64,000 bases of DNA from Akebia trifoliata. Taxonomy: Eukaryota; Streptophyta; Magnoliopsida; Ranunculales; Lardizabalaceae. Numbering within the stretch: the stretch's first letter is position 1; every line of letters starts with the position of its first letter. Positions 19,900 to 34,100 of this stretch are shown here, in pieces. Made by a program: the position numbers and the translations under genes. Location: positions 13,801,611-13,865,610 of the forward strand of contig CM030716.1 of the NCBI GenBank assembly GCA_017979445.1. The letters are read 5' to 3'. Below the pieces are notes generated by a model. That model was given only the letters and a program-made list of their open reading frames with translations. It searched no databases and was not told the DNA's origin.

Positions 19900-20500
19900 T
19901 ACTAAAATACCTTTCATCTTTAATCAAATTTTCAACTAAACTTAACCTTAAAAAATGAAATGAAATGACTAAAATACCCTTTATTTTAATCAAAATATCA
20001 TTAAATACCCTTCATCTTTAATTAAAATTTCAATCAAACTTAACTTTAAAAAATAAAAAGAGATTACCAAAATATCCTTTATATTCCAAAATATCCTTCA
20101 TCTTTACCAAAATACCTTTACCTTTCATCTTCCAAAATACATTTACCTTTCATCTTCCAAAATACCCTTTATCTTTAAGCAAATTTCAAACCAAACTTAA
20201 CCTTAAAAAATAAAAGGGAATTATCAAAATACCATTTATCTTCCAAAATACCATTCATCTTCCAGAATACCCTTCATATTTACCAAAATACCCTTCATCT
20301 TTAATCAAATTTTCAACTAAACCTAACCTTAAAAAATAAAAAAGGGATTACTAAAATACTCTTCATTTTTCAAAAGAGGATTACTACCAAAATATCCTTC
20401 ATCTTTATCAAAATACCCTTCATCTTTACTACCAAGATAAAAAATAATTCATCATTACGACTTTATTACCAAAACACCCTTCATCTTTATGTGGATGTTC
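19900..20500. repeat. Degenerate short repeats of AAATACCCTTCATCTTTA type
   Basis: More than ten imperfect copies of CCAAAATACCCTTCATCTTT, with variable spacing, fill the left half of the element at 19746-21352. Confidence 0.75.
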
Positions 20501-20649
20501 GATTGTGTATTATGCAGATATTTTCTTTATTAGAAAAATTTCATATGTTCATTTTTAAGAGGAGATGCTGCCGAAATTTCGATAGAATTATAAAATTTAT
20601 AAATTTATTTAAATTGAAAATAATTATTTTTCTAATTTTATAAGATAAA

Positions 20650-20656
<7 letters not shown>

Positions 20657-20715
<59 letters not shown>
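20657..20715. repeat. (TA)n microsatellite, left of fold-back MITE
   Basis: An almost pure TA run. A short TA run also lies at 21081-21092, on the other side of the MITE at 20716-21080. Confidence 0.95.
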
Positions 20716-20718
<3 letters not shown>

Positions 20719-21080
20719 AGCGGTTCAGCAGCCCTAAAGTTTGTCAAACATTTTTCAAAACATAGGTTAGAAGTTTTGGAATGAGCTGATTTTTTGTGAG
20801 GATGATCTCTACGGTGAAGACATCATCCTCTCCAAAAATCAGCTCATTTTGAAATTTCTAACCCTAGTTTACAAATTGAAGAATCGTGGACCATCCAATT
20901 TTTGTAAATCACTTTTGATGGGCTTGGAAGTTTTGGAATAGACTGATTTTTGGTGAGGATGATCTCCTCATCATAGAGATCATCCTCACAAAAAATTAGC
21001 TCATTCCAAAGCTTCTAACCCATGTTTTGAAAAATGTTTGGCACAATGTTTGGAAAACTTTAGGGCTGTTGAACTGCTCC
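20716..21080. mobile_element. 365-bp fold-back MITE, copy 1, inserted in TA repeat
   Basis: The left arm GGGAGCGGTTCAGCAGCCCT and the right arm, read in reverse complement, AGGAGCAGTTCAACAGCCCT extend as an inverted repeat of about 100 bp. Each half contains a further hairpin (GAGGATGATCTC ... CATCATCCTC), so a single strand could fold as two hairpins on a common stem. TA repeats flank both sides. No coding capacity. Related copy at 47214-47578, also 365 bp. Confidence 0.85.
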
Positions 21081-21355
21081 TATATATATATGTATATTTT
21101 GTGTAATTATATATTTATTAAGGTATTCTACTCATTTTGGGTGCATTCTAGGTGCATTATCAACATTAAGGGTATTCTGATAATTTTACTACAATCCAAC
21201 AATAAAAAGTTGTCAAATGAACATCAATTTCTAGCTTATATGCTTTTGTAACGAATAAGTTTCTACTGGATGTGACTTTTCAGGCTCTGGGCTTTTGCTT
21301 ATTCCATAAACCAACTTCTGAACTGAAGCTGGCTTCTATAAAGAACAGACTCTTA

Positions 21356-22139
21356 GCATCCAATTAAAAAAAATAAGAAAAATGAAGTGTCGTGATCGAT
21401 GATTTAGTCTTTCATCCCACAAGTCCATTGTGAGATTTTTCGTTGGATTGGGTTTGGATCAATCATATACTAATCTGATAGGGATCTGATCCAATAAAAT
21501 TTGAGTATTATATAATTATATTATGTATATATTTTAAAAATATACAATTTATTGAGATTTTATATTAGGTTTTGAGATACAATATCAATCCAATCCTATG
21601 CTTATTAGATTATTTCAAGATTATCGATCTCTACCAGATTGGTATCAAATTGACCCGCTCGGATCTGAATCCGGATCCGGATCCAATCAATTGACAGCCC
21701 TTTGACTATCTTCTAATGATGAATGATCTAAATTCTAAACCATAATATTCTGTCTTTTTTGTTTTTGTTTTGAATGTAAGTAGATACTATACAGTGTTAA
21801 AGGAGTTCAATAATTTATTTTGGTTACTGACTCAGAGGAGTCAACTCGGTAACTGGTCGAGAGTCGAGATCATACGGAATACCAAGTTTTAAAACCTCCT
21901 TTTCCACTCTTTATCTGTTCATCGATTAAAAAACAAAAAAACAAATGAAGCAAACCAGTTGAATTATCTTTTAAATTTATTTATAATTATTAGGTCTTTC
22001 AGATTTCAGAAAGGATTCTATTAGCTTTCAACTCCAAAATGGCTTCGTATGCAAATGTAATCCAGTGTTTCTCTTCTCTCAAAAAAAATTAAAAAAATCT
22101 TTAATCTCAAACTAAAACCCTAGCCCTAGAAATTCTACA
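21356..22139 (+). promoter_or_regulatory. VPS16 upstream region and 5' leader
   Basis: Unique-looking AT-rich sequence upstream of the VPS16 start. A telo-box, AAACCCTA, lies at 22115-22122 and is followed by GCCCTAG, 17 bases before the ATG. Telo-boxes are common in promoters and leaders of plant housekeeping genes. No clear TATA box was found and the transcription start is not defined. Confidence 0.5.
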
Positions 22140-25100
22140 ATGGCAGGCGTCTCAGTAGCTGCAGAATGGCAACTTCTCTTCAATCGCTTCTACCGAAAAC
22201 CAGTGATCTACACAATGCAATGGACTGTCGATCTCGCTCGTAACAAAATAGCTTCTGCCCCATTCGGAGGCCCAATTGCAGTTATCCGTGATGACGCCAA
22301 GATCGTCCAACTTCTCGCAGAATCCGCTCTTCGCAAACTCAACATCTACAATTCAGCTGGTCTTCTTCTTTCCTCAACCAGGTGGGACCGCCCGGGCGGT
22401 CGCCTAGTTGGTATGTCGTGGACCGACGATCAAATCCTGATCTGTGTTGTACAGGACGGAACCGTGTACCGTTACGATGTCCATGGCGAGATCCAAGAAC
22501 CGAGTATCTCGTTAGGGAAAGAATGTTTCGAGCAAAATGTTGTGGAATGTGTGTTTTGGGGGAATGGGATGGTGTGTGTTACGGAGGCTAATCAGATCTT
22601 TTGTATCCCTGATTTCAAGAATCCGAATCCGTGTAAGCTTTCGGACCCGACTTTAGAAGAGTTTCCGTTATGTGTTGCGGTGATTGAGCCTCAGTATACG
22701 ATGTCGGGGAATGTTGAAGTGCTTCTTGGGGTAAATGATTATGTTTTGGTGGTTGACGAAGAAGGGGTTCAGCAGATAGGGGCGGGTTTGGGTCCGTTGC
22801 AGAAGATGGCGGTGACACTGAATGGGAAGTTTCTTGCTTTGTTTACACATGATGGCAGATTGATCGTTATCACCACAGATTTCTCCAGGATTATGTTTGA
22901 ATTTGTTTGTGAGGTAAAATGTTCAAATTTTTGTTAATTGATGCATTTTTTTATATTTTTAACGTAGTTTTCGACAACCAATTAGTGCTGAAGAGATAAT
23001 GAGACACTCTCATCATCATAAAAGATTTATCCCAAATCTTTGAGCGGATTAAATGAATCATGTTCCTCCATTCCACTCTATCCAGAGCCATGTCTTCTAT
23101 TATTGAAAGTGTGTTTATATTTGCTTTTTCCCTACTCAATCGATGTTCTTTTGCGTCCTTCTCAATTTTTAGAATTTTTAACTTGAATGTTTCTTCTAAG
23201 TGGATCTGCAAATCATTCTTTGTTGAATTTGACCAAACCATCTCGGTTGACTTTCTTTTAGTTTATCGTCTATTGGAACTACTCCTACATTTTATTTAGT
23301 TTTTTACTTTTTTTTTATTATTATATCTTTCCTATGCTTTCCACCCATCCATCTCAACATCCTTATCTTTGTTACGCTCAATTTATTAGCATGATGATTC
23401 TTGACCTTCCAAGTTCAGCTTCATAGAGCCAAACTTGTCTTACTATGGTCTCATAAAAATTTTCTTTTAATTTGATTGGTATGCATAATTCACATGGCAC
23501 TCCAAAAGCGCACCCCCACTTTAACCATCTTGTTTTGATTTTATGGGTAACATCTTCTTCAATATCTCCATCTTTATGTATGCTAGATTTGAAATAACGA
23601 AAAATTATCATTTTTGGGGTATTTCTAGGTCATCAATTTTTATTGGACATTCTTCACCCCGAGTGTCAACACTAAATTTACCCTCTACTTGTCCGATCTT
23701 AGTTCTACTTATCCTAAAGCCTTTGGACTTTACAACCTATCCATAATTCTAGTTTTGCGTAGACTCCTCTCTGGTCTCATCATCTAATATTGCATCATCT
23801 GCAGATAACATACACTAAGGTTTGTTCTATTGAATATGAGCAGCTACTTCATCTTTCACTAGAACAACTAATACGGACTCAAAGATGATCCTTGATGTAT
23901 ACCAATTGTAATTGGGATCTCATTTTTTGTCCTCTCCATTGGCTCTCACACTAGTCACAACCTTCTCATACATATCTTTAACAAAGCACTATAGTGCAAG
24001 AATACATTCGTACTTGGGCATATACACTTGTTGAAACAATAGAGATTCTTGATAGAATTTCACTAAATAATTAACATGAAGTTATAAATTCACTTCGTAG
24101 ACATGGAGAAATTTAGAAAAGATGCCAATTTTGTTTGTAAGAAGGAGAATTCCACCAAGAAAGAGTAAAGAGACAAACAAGAGGGGCCACTCATGAGGTG
24201 GTTAGAAGACCTATAAAAAAAAACAAACAACAATGAAACAAATCCCCATGGGACCAAGCGAGCAAGGCTGATGCTCATATAACCACCTCTTTTATGAAAT
24301 CAATGAATCCCATCTAAAGAAAAAATCCTCAAAGAAGACCTCTTTAATCTCTTTTTTAGTTTTAGCCTCGTAGAACAAGCTTAAATGATGCCATTTTATA
24401 ACTTAGTGTTCCATTTCAATTCAGTCAATGTTCAGATTTTTTTCTCAATTCTAGTATAATTTCTTTTCCCCCCCCTTTTCCTGTTCCAGTGGTCTTGTTC
24501 GTTGGTGGTTTTACATTTCATTTTTGTGTGCAGTCGGCCTTGCCTCCAAAAGAGATGGCTTGGTGTGGAATGGACACCGTGTTGCTCTATTGGGATGATG
24601 TGCTATTGATGGCGGGTCCTTTTGGAGAGCCAGTGCGCTATCTGTATGATGAACCACTTACTCTCATTCCAGAGTGTGATGGAGTCCGGATACTTTCAAA
24701 TACAAGTATGGAATTCCTACACTTAGTCCCTGATTCCACTGTGTCTATCTTTAAGATTGGAAGCACGGAGCCTGCAGCCTTACTATATGATGCCTTGGAT
24801 CACTTTGACAAGGGGAGTGCCAAGGTTTGCTTTTTGTTGCACAAACCAAACAAATGCTCATTATGTTTGCTATTCATTTGTTGTAAATACTTACCAAATT
24901 TTTTTTTTGGTTGTAAATATGTTCTTTGTTAAGTCATTTAGACCCTAATATAATTGACTTCATCAAAATTTTCTGAATATTTCTACTTCTAATTATTCAT
25001 TGCCTTAAAAGTTCTCTTGAACCAATGATAATAATGTGTTGTATACAATTTAAACTATGGATTGAGCTTAGGAATAAAGTAAACTATACCATAGGGCTAT

Positions 25101-28100
25101 ATATTTCTGATACCTATTACAATATTTTCCTGTAAAAGTGAATATATTAAAGAAATTTATGCTCATGCTTGAGATGGACAGTAAAAATAATTGATGTCAT
25201 GCTGAGTAATATACCTCTCTTTTCTCATATCTGAAGTCAGTTCATCAGAGTTTTATCTCAACCACATAAGCTGGAAACCAGGGGCCTGTGTGGATTGACT
25301 TTTCTAAGTGCTTCTGACTCTTTGCGGGAGTCAAAAGCACTTTACGGGTGTTTGGATAAATAGCTCCTGGAGAGAACTACTTTATTGTGGAGTCATTTTT
25401 GTGCTTTTTCATGAAGTATCAATGGTGCTACTTCTCTAAACTACTCTTGCGCGGAGCCACAAAACACCGTCAAAATGACATGATTGGGACAAGTATGCCC
25501 CTCATAAAATTTGAAAATTACAAACATGCCCTCGAAAAGGTAATTGGAATAATATTATATTACCATCTATTGATGTGGTGGTAGCCTTTTGGTGTAACAT
25601 TTAGGACAAGTATGCCCCTCATAAATTTTAAAAATAACAAGCATACCCTAAAAATGCAATTGCAATAATATTATATTTCTAATCATTGATGTGGTGGTAG
25701 CCTTATGGTGTAGCATTTAGGACAAATATGCTCCTCATAAATTTTGAAAATTACAAGCATACTCTCAAAAATGCAATTGAATAATATTATATTACTATCC
25801 ATTGATGTAGTGGTAACCTTTTAGTGTAGCATTTTGATTTGGATTTCTAGCTCCCCCAATTATTCACTCAATAATTTATCTATGAGGGTTCTAACCAATG
25901 TTGAAAGTTTCTTCTTACAAGATTGATGTAAATAATTACACACAAATTTACTATCCATTGATGTGGTGAAAACTTTTTCTTAGTGGTTGTATATATTTGC
26001 TCACAATATCTTCTATTTGTTTATAATTGTTGGGTGTTTATATAAGTTTTTATGGATAAAAATAATATTTACTTTTATTTTTTTCGGAGCATAATTTATT
26101 GAGTTATAATATTAAAAATAGTAAATGATACTTATAAGGGCATTCTGGTCATTTTAACAAAATCCAGAATAGTTCCCAAACACAAAACTCTATTAAAAGT
26201 ATTTCTCACAGTACTTATAAGAATTTGCATCCAAACACACAACAATTATTCATCTATTTCAGACAGTACTTTAAAAAGTACTTTTGGGAGTACTTATGAT
26301 CTAAGTACTTCTGGCTCCTGTATCCACACGGGCCCCATAATTCTGTTACTTCTGTTCATTTCTATGTAGGGCCATATCTTTCATCACTACCTATATCCTT
26401 AATCTTTTTCGCCTTCACATTTGTCCTTTTGGAGACTTCTGTCTGTTTCCTTCTCACTGCTATTGTCACCAGTCTTTAAATTTAACGAACAAACCGTCTC
26501 ATTCAACTCTTGTTTATCTTATCAGATATTGGGACTATTTGTAGGTTCTGTCAACTTTCATTTCTTCTTTTTTCTCTTGTATTATTAAAGAAGAAAGAAG
26601 GGTTAGAAATCATGTTATACATACAAGTGAGAGATGATCTTACTAGGCAAGACATGGCTTTCATACTTCTTTCATTAAAATATTACAAATACGTATGACA
26701 AGACATGGCTTTCCCAATCGATTGAGCAATGATTATGGAAAGCCTTAGCTGACATATTATATTCCTTTTCCATGTCAATTTTGCATAACACACCTAGCTC
26801 ACCTATGAGAGATCTTGATAGTTTTTTTTTATATATATTTTTGATAGGTAATTTAGAAACATTTATTTGGTATTAAAGCCCTATCTAGTATTTTTCCTCC
26901 CCTCACATAGGCCTCTTGAAAAAAGAGTAGATCTGCAATTCAAAGAACCTACTTTATATCCACAAGATGGTGGAAGATGAGAATAAAATCAGCGATACCA
27001 TTGTGGAGTTTAAAAAAATCTCTATGCAAAAGTGTATGTTTGTAGGCCTTCTCTGGAAAAATTGGGGTTTGATGCTATTTTTCCTGATTTGAAGGATTGG
27101 ATTGAAAGAACTTATGGTAAGGATGAAGTCTACTGATCAATTTTCAAGTTGGGAGGGGATCAAACTCTGGGGCTGATGGGTTTTCCATGGCTTTTTATTA
27201 GTTTGGGTAGAAGATCATTGAGGATGATTTGATGTTTGTCATTATAGATTTTTATGACAACTGCTTCTTCGATTTCAGCTCCAATGCTACTTTTATTTCC
27301 TTGATTCCTAAAGAGGACAGAGCGGAAGAGTTCTCTGATTTCAGACCTATAATTCTTCTTTGTTCAGTATATGAAATTGTTTCTAAGGAAATGTTTGGGT
27401 TGAAATGGATTGAGTGGATAAGGAAATGTGTGTCTTTGGCTCTTTCTTTATCCTGGTCAATGGGTGTCCAGTTGGTTTCTTCCAAAGGTCTAGAGGGTTA
27501 ATGCAAGGCAACCCTTTTATCCTTATTTCTTTTCAACATTGTGGTGGATCTTTGGGTAGGATGATCTCTAGAGCGGTGCATATCGGAGCTTTGAGACGGC
27601 TAGGGGCAAAGCTTTGGGGCCAATGGTTTCTCATTTGATATTCGTTGACAACACAATTATTTTCCCTGATGCGGCCACAAACCAGATCTGTTTTTTGAAA
27701 GGGCTGTTAGGTTGCTTTGTAGCTGTGTCTGGATTGCCCATTAACTTGAGGAAAAGTAGATTTTTAAAGTAGGCTTAGCTCCTGACATTTTGGCTTAAAA
27801 GTTGGTCATTTTCCCTCCTACCCGGGAAGCTTATAGGACTTCAAACATTTGGGATACTATCATCGAACATACGAGGACAAGATTGAGAACTTGGAAAAAT
27901 AGATGTATGTCAAAAGCTGGCAAGTTGATCCTGATTAGGAACACTCTTTGTAGCATCCCAGTTTATTTCCTTTGCTTGTTTTCACTGCCGAAAAAGGTCA
28001 AGGTGCAATTAGAGAAATTGGTGAGATTTTTTGTGGAATAGAGTATCCCTTGGGATATTCTATGATATGTGGTTATGGTTGAGAGGCCAACGAAATGATG

Positions 28101-31100
28101 ACAACAAGCGGAATAAAATCACAAAACCCAAAAACACCCGGAAAAAATAGAGATCCGAGCAAAATTTCAAACTACTGATCGATAAGTTGAAGAAGTCGAT
28201 TTTTTTGTTGCAAAAACACTATTCATGGAGCAATGTTCATGTAGAAAACATTATTCACAGTCCTATTCGAGCAGAAAACACTGTTCAAAAGTACTATTCG
28301 TAGGTTTTTTTTTTTTTTTGAAATTGAATTTTGTAGCTTCAAAACTGTCCACCAATTTCTCAATCATTCATAAACACCTTAAACAAATACAAACAAAGCC
28401 CTAGATAAACATCTAGGTGCAAACAATCAAACCTCAAACACCTAATTCCTTTTTGGAACCAAGGTCTTAAGGTTTGGAAGTACTGGATCGAAGAGGGAAA
28501 AGAAAGGGATTAAGCAAAGGGAATAAAAGAAGAGAAATCAAGTAGATCTAATGATATAAGATAAGTGCTTTGATACCATGTTAGAAGATTAGGGTTAAGG
28601 AGAGGAGGAAAATAGAGAAGAGAATGAGTCGGTCACACCCAATAGGGTTCGTCCTCTCTTTTATGTTAAAAACACGTTTGTCATTTGGCTTAAGTATTGG
28701 GCCCACATTACATCAAAATAAGAACTCTAACAAAAATATTTTGATATATTTCATAGAAATATATCAATTTTTTTTTTTTGATTTATATATATATCAAAAT
28801 TTATTAATATGGTGGTGAGCTTCTTAACTGAGTTTGAAGGGGGCAAGAGCAACTTTATGGAGATGCAAGCAAGCAGCCATAAACCCCAAATGCTCACTAA
28901 GATTTGATTTGCAGGAATTTGCAAGTATACCAAGCAAGGCCAAGAAACATTTCTTGGTGAAATATTGTAAATTTGTTGGATGAAATCTCCTTTAGGAAAA
29001 AAAAGGAGCATCACATGTTCTCTTTGTTTTTCATGTGCTCTCATGGTTTTTTTTTTTTGTGTCCTTCCTGTAAGTAATTATATTTCTTTGAAATGAAAAA
29101 GGACAGAGAAAAGACCTCCCTATACTTGAAAAGAAAGAAAATAGAATCAATGAGGAAGGCTGTTACCGATTGCACAATGGAAAAAATGCTTAGTTTCTTG
29201 GAGCCCTTATACAATACCATGGCATCTAAAAATGATATCTTTGATTTGCTGTCCCTTGAACTTTTGAAAACAAAATACTCATTGAAATTTTAATTTCTCA
29301 GTTGTTAGACATTTTACTATACATATTTCATGTAATTGTCAACACTTTCTTAATGTGTTTCTTTTGATCATGGATTTATGAAGCATGTGCAATCACTTTT
29401 GGGATTCTTACCATCTTTGACAGGCAGATGAAAATTTGCGATTAATTCGCTCCTCCCTGCCTGAGGCAGTTGAAGCTTGTATTGATGCTGCGGGTCATGA
29501 ATTTGATGTTTCACGCCAACGAACACTTTTAAGAGCTGCCAGTTATGGCCAAGCTTTTTGCAGGTTGGTGTTTAGGGAGTTATAGTGGTGGTGCTTAACA
29601 CAATTAAATGTTATGACAATTGAAAGGGAGCATAAGTCATATCTAGTTGAAATATTTCCTTGCATGAATGTATGATGCTCGAATAGCTCAACATGCTAAG
29701 CCAACCTATATCGTCAAGATACTTCTACGTTTCGTTTTTCCCATTTCCTGGTTTACCATTGGTTATTTTCTTAATTCCTATTGATTTCCTTATTTGTTTG
29801 ACCGCAATATATATATATATATATATATAATATATATATATACAAAATTGGATATTGTAATAAATCTGTGAATATAAAATGAGTGAATTGGGTCATCCCA
29901 TAGTTGCCATTGTCCATGTTTCAAGGTTGGTATGCAACCTTGTTTTCGGGGCGGAAGAGAATCCTTTGGAAGTTACTTCCTTTTGCAATGACTTGTTGTT
30001 TCCTTTTGCAATGACCTGGGGGCTTTGGTTGGAAAGAAACAAGAGGATATTCAAAGTGGTTGCTTCTTCTACTAGAGACACTGTGTTGAATATTTTAGGG
30101 TTGCTATATTTTTGGTGTTAACTTTATCCAGAGTTCAAAAGGGTTTTCTTCGAGAATTGGGAATCCTTTTGTGATACTTGATATATTTGTTTTGATTGGT
30201 CATCTCGACTGATTGTTGTATTTGCTTCTCTTTTTAATTAAATTTATACTTATAAAAAAATGAGAAGTTGTATGTCATGTTTTTGGAAGTAGCTGATCAA
30301 TAATCTTTGACGGAGAAATAGAGGGATTAAGAAGGAGAAAGAGTAGATCCATGAATTCTAGTCTATGCGAATGCCACTGTGGAAGTACTCTCTAAGTGGC
30401 ACATCATACGAAGTAGGGTTTAAAGAAAGCAAGAACAAAAAGAAATGAAGAAAAAGAGAAGAAAAAGGAAGCTCAGTCTCTACACGACCCCTAATTGGTT
30501 ATATTTAAAAAAACTACAGAAATATCTAATCACCAAAGACAATAGAAATAAAATGGACTAAACTACCCTTTACAACTGTAACTATGTACCATTTTTGGGC
30601 ATCTTAGCTTGGAAATACATCCTATTGAAGGACGTGCGAGGCTAGAGGGACGATCTTTGTGAAGGGTGGACCTTTATGGTAGAAAGAACCATCCCTTTCG
30701 CCAATGTATAAAGATATTCCGTCTTTTAATTGCTGAGGTTTTGCTAAACTTCCAATAAATAAGTGTTTGTTTTGTATCCACTCTCCAAAGGCAACCAACT
30801 TTTTTCTTCTTTTCACCAAGTGCTTCTATTTATAGACTTTCACACAAATGGTGAAATGGCTCTGAGACTACTTGTACAGTCGAATTTTCATGATTATCCT
30901 CAGTTGGATACATTGTGTTGCCTTCAACTTATGTTGTTTTAGTGTTTCTTTGTTGATAGACAAACATAATTTATTAGAAGACAAAATTTACAAGAAAGGG
31001 AGGACGAGAACAAAAAGCAAAAAAGCAGCCTGAAAACAGAAAAAACAACAGCCTTGCAAAGATTACTCTTCCTCCAAATTACAAACCTTATCCCATTTTA

Positions 31101-34100
31101 CCAGAAATTCTTCAAAAAACACCCCTTTAAACACTTTAAACATCTTACCCCAGTTGAACAAAAGAGCTAAAATTGAGATTATAGCCCCAATAACATCAGT
31201 CTCTTTCCCATCAAAGATCCTTCTATTACGATCCTTCTAGATATTCCAACAAATAGCAAAAAGAGTAATGCTTAACAAAATCCTCTTTGCCTTTGTAAAA
31301 TAAGAGTTTGAGGAGAAAAGAGAAGAATGAAGAAAATGTGGGAGGAGTCAAAGTGACTCCAACCCTAATTATTGGCTCATATATATATATATTTATATAT
31401 TAAGTCTAACATAAAATGAAATTACACATGTACCCCTACTTCTAATAATTAATTACTCCTAACATTCCCCCTCAAGTTGGAGAATATATATATAATCCCG
31501 GCTTGTTACAAATATACTCTACTCTACTAAAACTCGATGACTTTGTAAAAAAATCAGCTAACTGATCTTTAGACTTCACAAATAGAGTAGTAATTTCCCC
31601 TCTAAGTAGTTTGTCACGAATAAAGTGGCAATCTACTTCAATATTTGTAGTCCTCTTGTGTAACACATGATTGGATGTGATGTGTATGGCTGCCTAGTTA
31701 TCACAAAAAAGTCTCATTGGTGTATTCACTGTAAAACCAAGCTCCTAATAGAGGTGTCTCAACCATACTAGCTCACAAGACGTGAGATACGACTCTGTAC
31801 TTGGCTTTTGCCCTAGATCTCATAACAATTGTTTGTTTCTTACTCTTCCATGTCACAAGGTTACCTCCCAAGAAGGTACAATACTCAGTGGTGGATCTCC
31901 TATTAGATGGAAGACCATCTCAATCTGCATCGGTATACTCTTCCACATGATTATGATCATTGGCCTTATACAATAATCCACAATTAGGGGAGCCCTTTAA
32001 ATACTCGATAATACGCTGTGTTGGAATCCAATGAGGTATTCTAGGAGTTTCCATAAATTGACTAATAGTACTAACTTCAAAGGAGGTATCCGGTCTAATA
32101 ATAGTGAGGTAATTCAATTTTCCAATTAGCCTCCTATACCTGCTTGGATCATCCAACAAACCTCCTTCATTAGTAGTCAACTTCTGCTTAGGATCCATGG
32201 ATGTATCAACAAGTTTGGACCCAAGTAAACTAGTCTCATCTAGAAGGTCCAAAGTGTACTTCCTCGGGGAAAGACTAATACCACTTTCTAAATGAACCAC
32301 TTCAATACTAAGAAAATACCTTAATTTACCCAAGCCCTTAGTGTGAAACTTCAATTGCAAAAACGACTTTGGCCTTTCAATTCCCTTAACATCACTCCTT
32401 GTCAACACAGTATCATCTATGTACACTACTAGTAGAATAAACCCACCAGTATAGTATAAATGAAAGACTGAGTGATCTGTTTGACATCTCGACATGTCAA
32501 ACTCAAGTACTGCATCACTCAACTTCTCAAACCACACTCTTGGAGACTGTTTCAAACCGTATAGTGCCTTTCTCAACTTGCATACCTGACCTATTTCCCC
32601 TTGAAGCAAAAACCCAGGTGGTTGCTCCATATAAACCTCCTTATGTAAGTCACCATGAAGGAAGGCATTTTTTACATCCAATTGCTACAAAGGTCACCCT
32701 GACATAGCAGCTAAAGCAACAATCACACATTGAAGCAATTTTAGCTATTCGGGAGAAGGTATCTGCATAATCAACGCCATAAGTCTGTGTATGGCCATTT
32801 GTTGCAAGTCGTGCATTCAGTCTCTCCACTTTGCCATCAAGTTGAAACTTAACATCATACACCCATTTACATTCGGCAACCTTCTTCTTAGATAGAAGAG
32901 AAATGAGAGTCCATGTCCCATTACTATGAAGAGTAGTCATTTCCTCTTCCATTGTTGTCCTCCAACCTAGATTAGATAAAGCATCATGGAAACTTGTAGG
33001 AATAGAAATAGAAGATATGGAAGAAACAAAAGAAGACAATGAAGAAGATAACAAATTATATGAAACAAAATTAGCAATTGGATGCCTGGTAAGACAAGAA
33101 CGAGTACCTTTACGAAGAATAATGGGAAACTCTTTTGAAGGAAGAATTGGCGATGGAACTGGATCTTCAGAGGAGGAGGGAACTGGATCTTTAGAAGAGG
33201 AGGGTCTTGGAACAAGTGTCGTAGTTGCCCTTCTTCTAGAGTATACCTTGAGAGGAGGAATGGCATAAATAAACAATGGAATTCTTGGAGAAATAGGCAA
33301 TGTTATAGGACTACTAACAAAGTCAGTAGAAGAATTGTCACAAAAATAAGGAATTAACTCAAAGAAGGTAACATTTGTACATACGAAATATTTGCGTAAA
33401 GTAGGACGGTAGCATCTATAACCATTCTATGTTCGCGAATACCCAAGAAAGACAGATTTTAGATTTTTGGGATCCAACTTGTCTCTTTCTAGTCCCAAAT
33501 GATGAACAAAGCAAACGCAACCAGAAACATGTGGAGGAAGGTGAAAATGATTATTAGGAAATAAAATCTTATATGGAGATTTACCATCAAGAACAAGTGT
33601 TTAGCATCCAATTAATGAAATAACAAGCATTAAGAATGGCATCACTCCAAAAAGTTTTGGGAACCTTCTTATGAAACCTTAAAGCGTGGGCAATTTCCAA
33701 AAGATGACGGCTCTTTCGTTTAGGAACGCCATTCTGTTGAGGTGTGTGTATACAAGACAATTGATGGATAATGCCAAGAGAACGAAGATAAATACTAAAA
33801 TCACCAAGAAAGTATTCTTTAGCATTAACAAATTGTAAAACACAAATTGGCAAACCAAATTGAGTTTGTATTTTCATATGAAAGGCTTTAAAAATTATAA
33901 ACAATTCATAATGATCTTTCATCAGAAAGAACCAAGCCATTCTTGAAAAATCATCCACAAATGTAACAAAATACTTAAAACCAAGATGTGATGTAATTCT
34001 TATCGAACACCATACATTTGAATGAATTAAATGAAAAGAACTAGACGCTTTACCACTAATATTAGGTGGAAAAGAAACACGATGATGTTTATTTAAGAGA

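Larger units (their letters stand above)
19746..21352. mobile_element. PIF/Harbinger-like non-autonomous DNA element
   Basis: The left end GGCCCTGTTC (19746) and the right end GAACAGACTC (to 21352) form an imperfect inverted repeat, and both are flanked by TTA (19743-19745 and 21353-21355). A 3-bp TTA/TAA duplication is typical of PIF/Harbinger. The interior has degenerate AAATACCCTTCATCTTTA repeats, a TA microsatellite and a nested fold-back MITE, but no transposase. The right subterminal part (about 21096-21190) resembles 59970-60090 near the end of another element. Confidence 0.6.

Noticed and set aside
22382..22850. Alternative frames inside VPS16 exon 1 on both strands
   Set aside because: Shadows of the VPS16 frame, which alone has family similarity and in-frame splice continuity.
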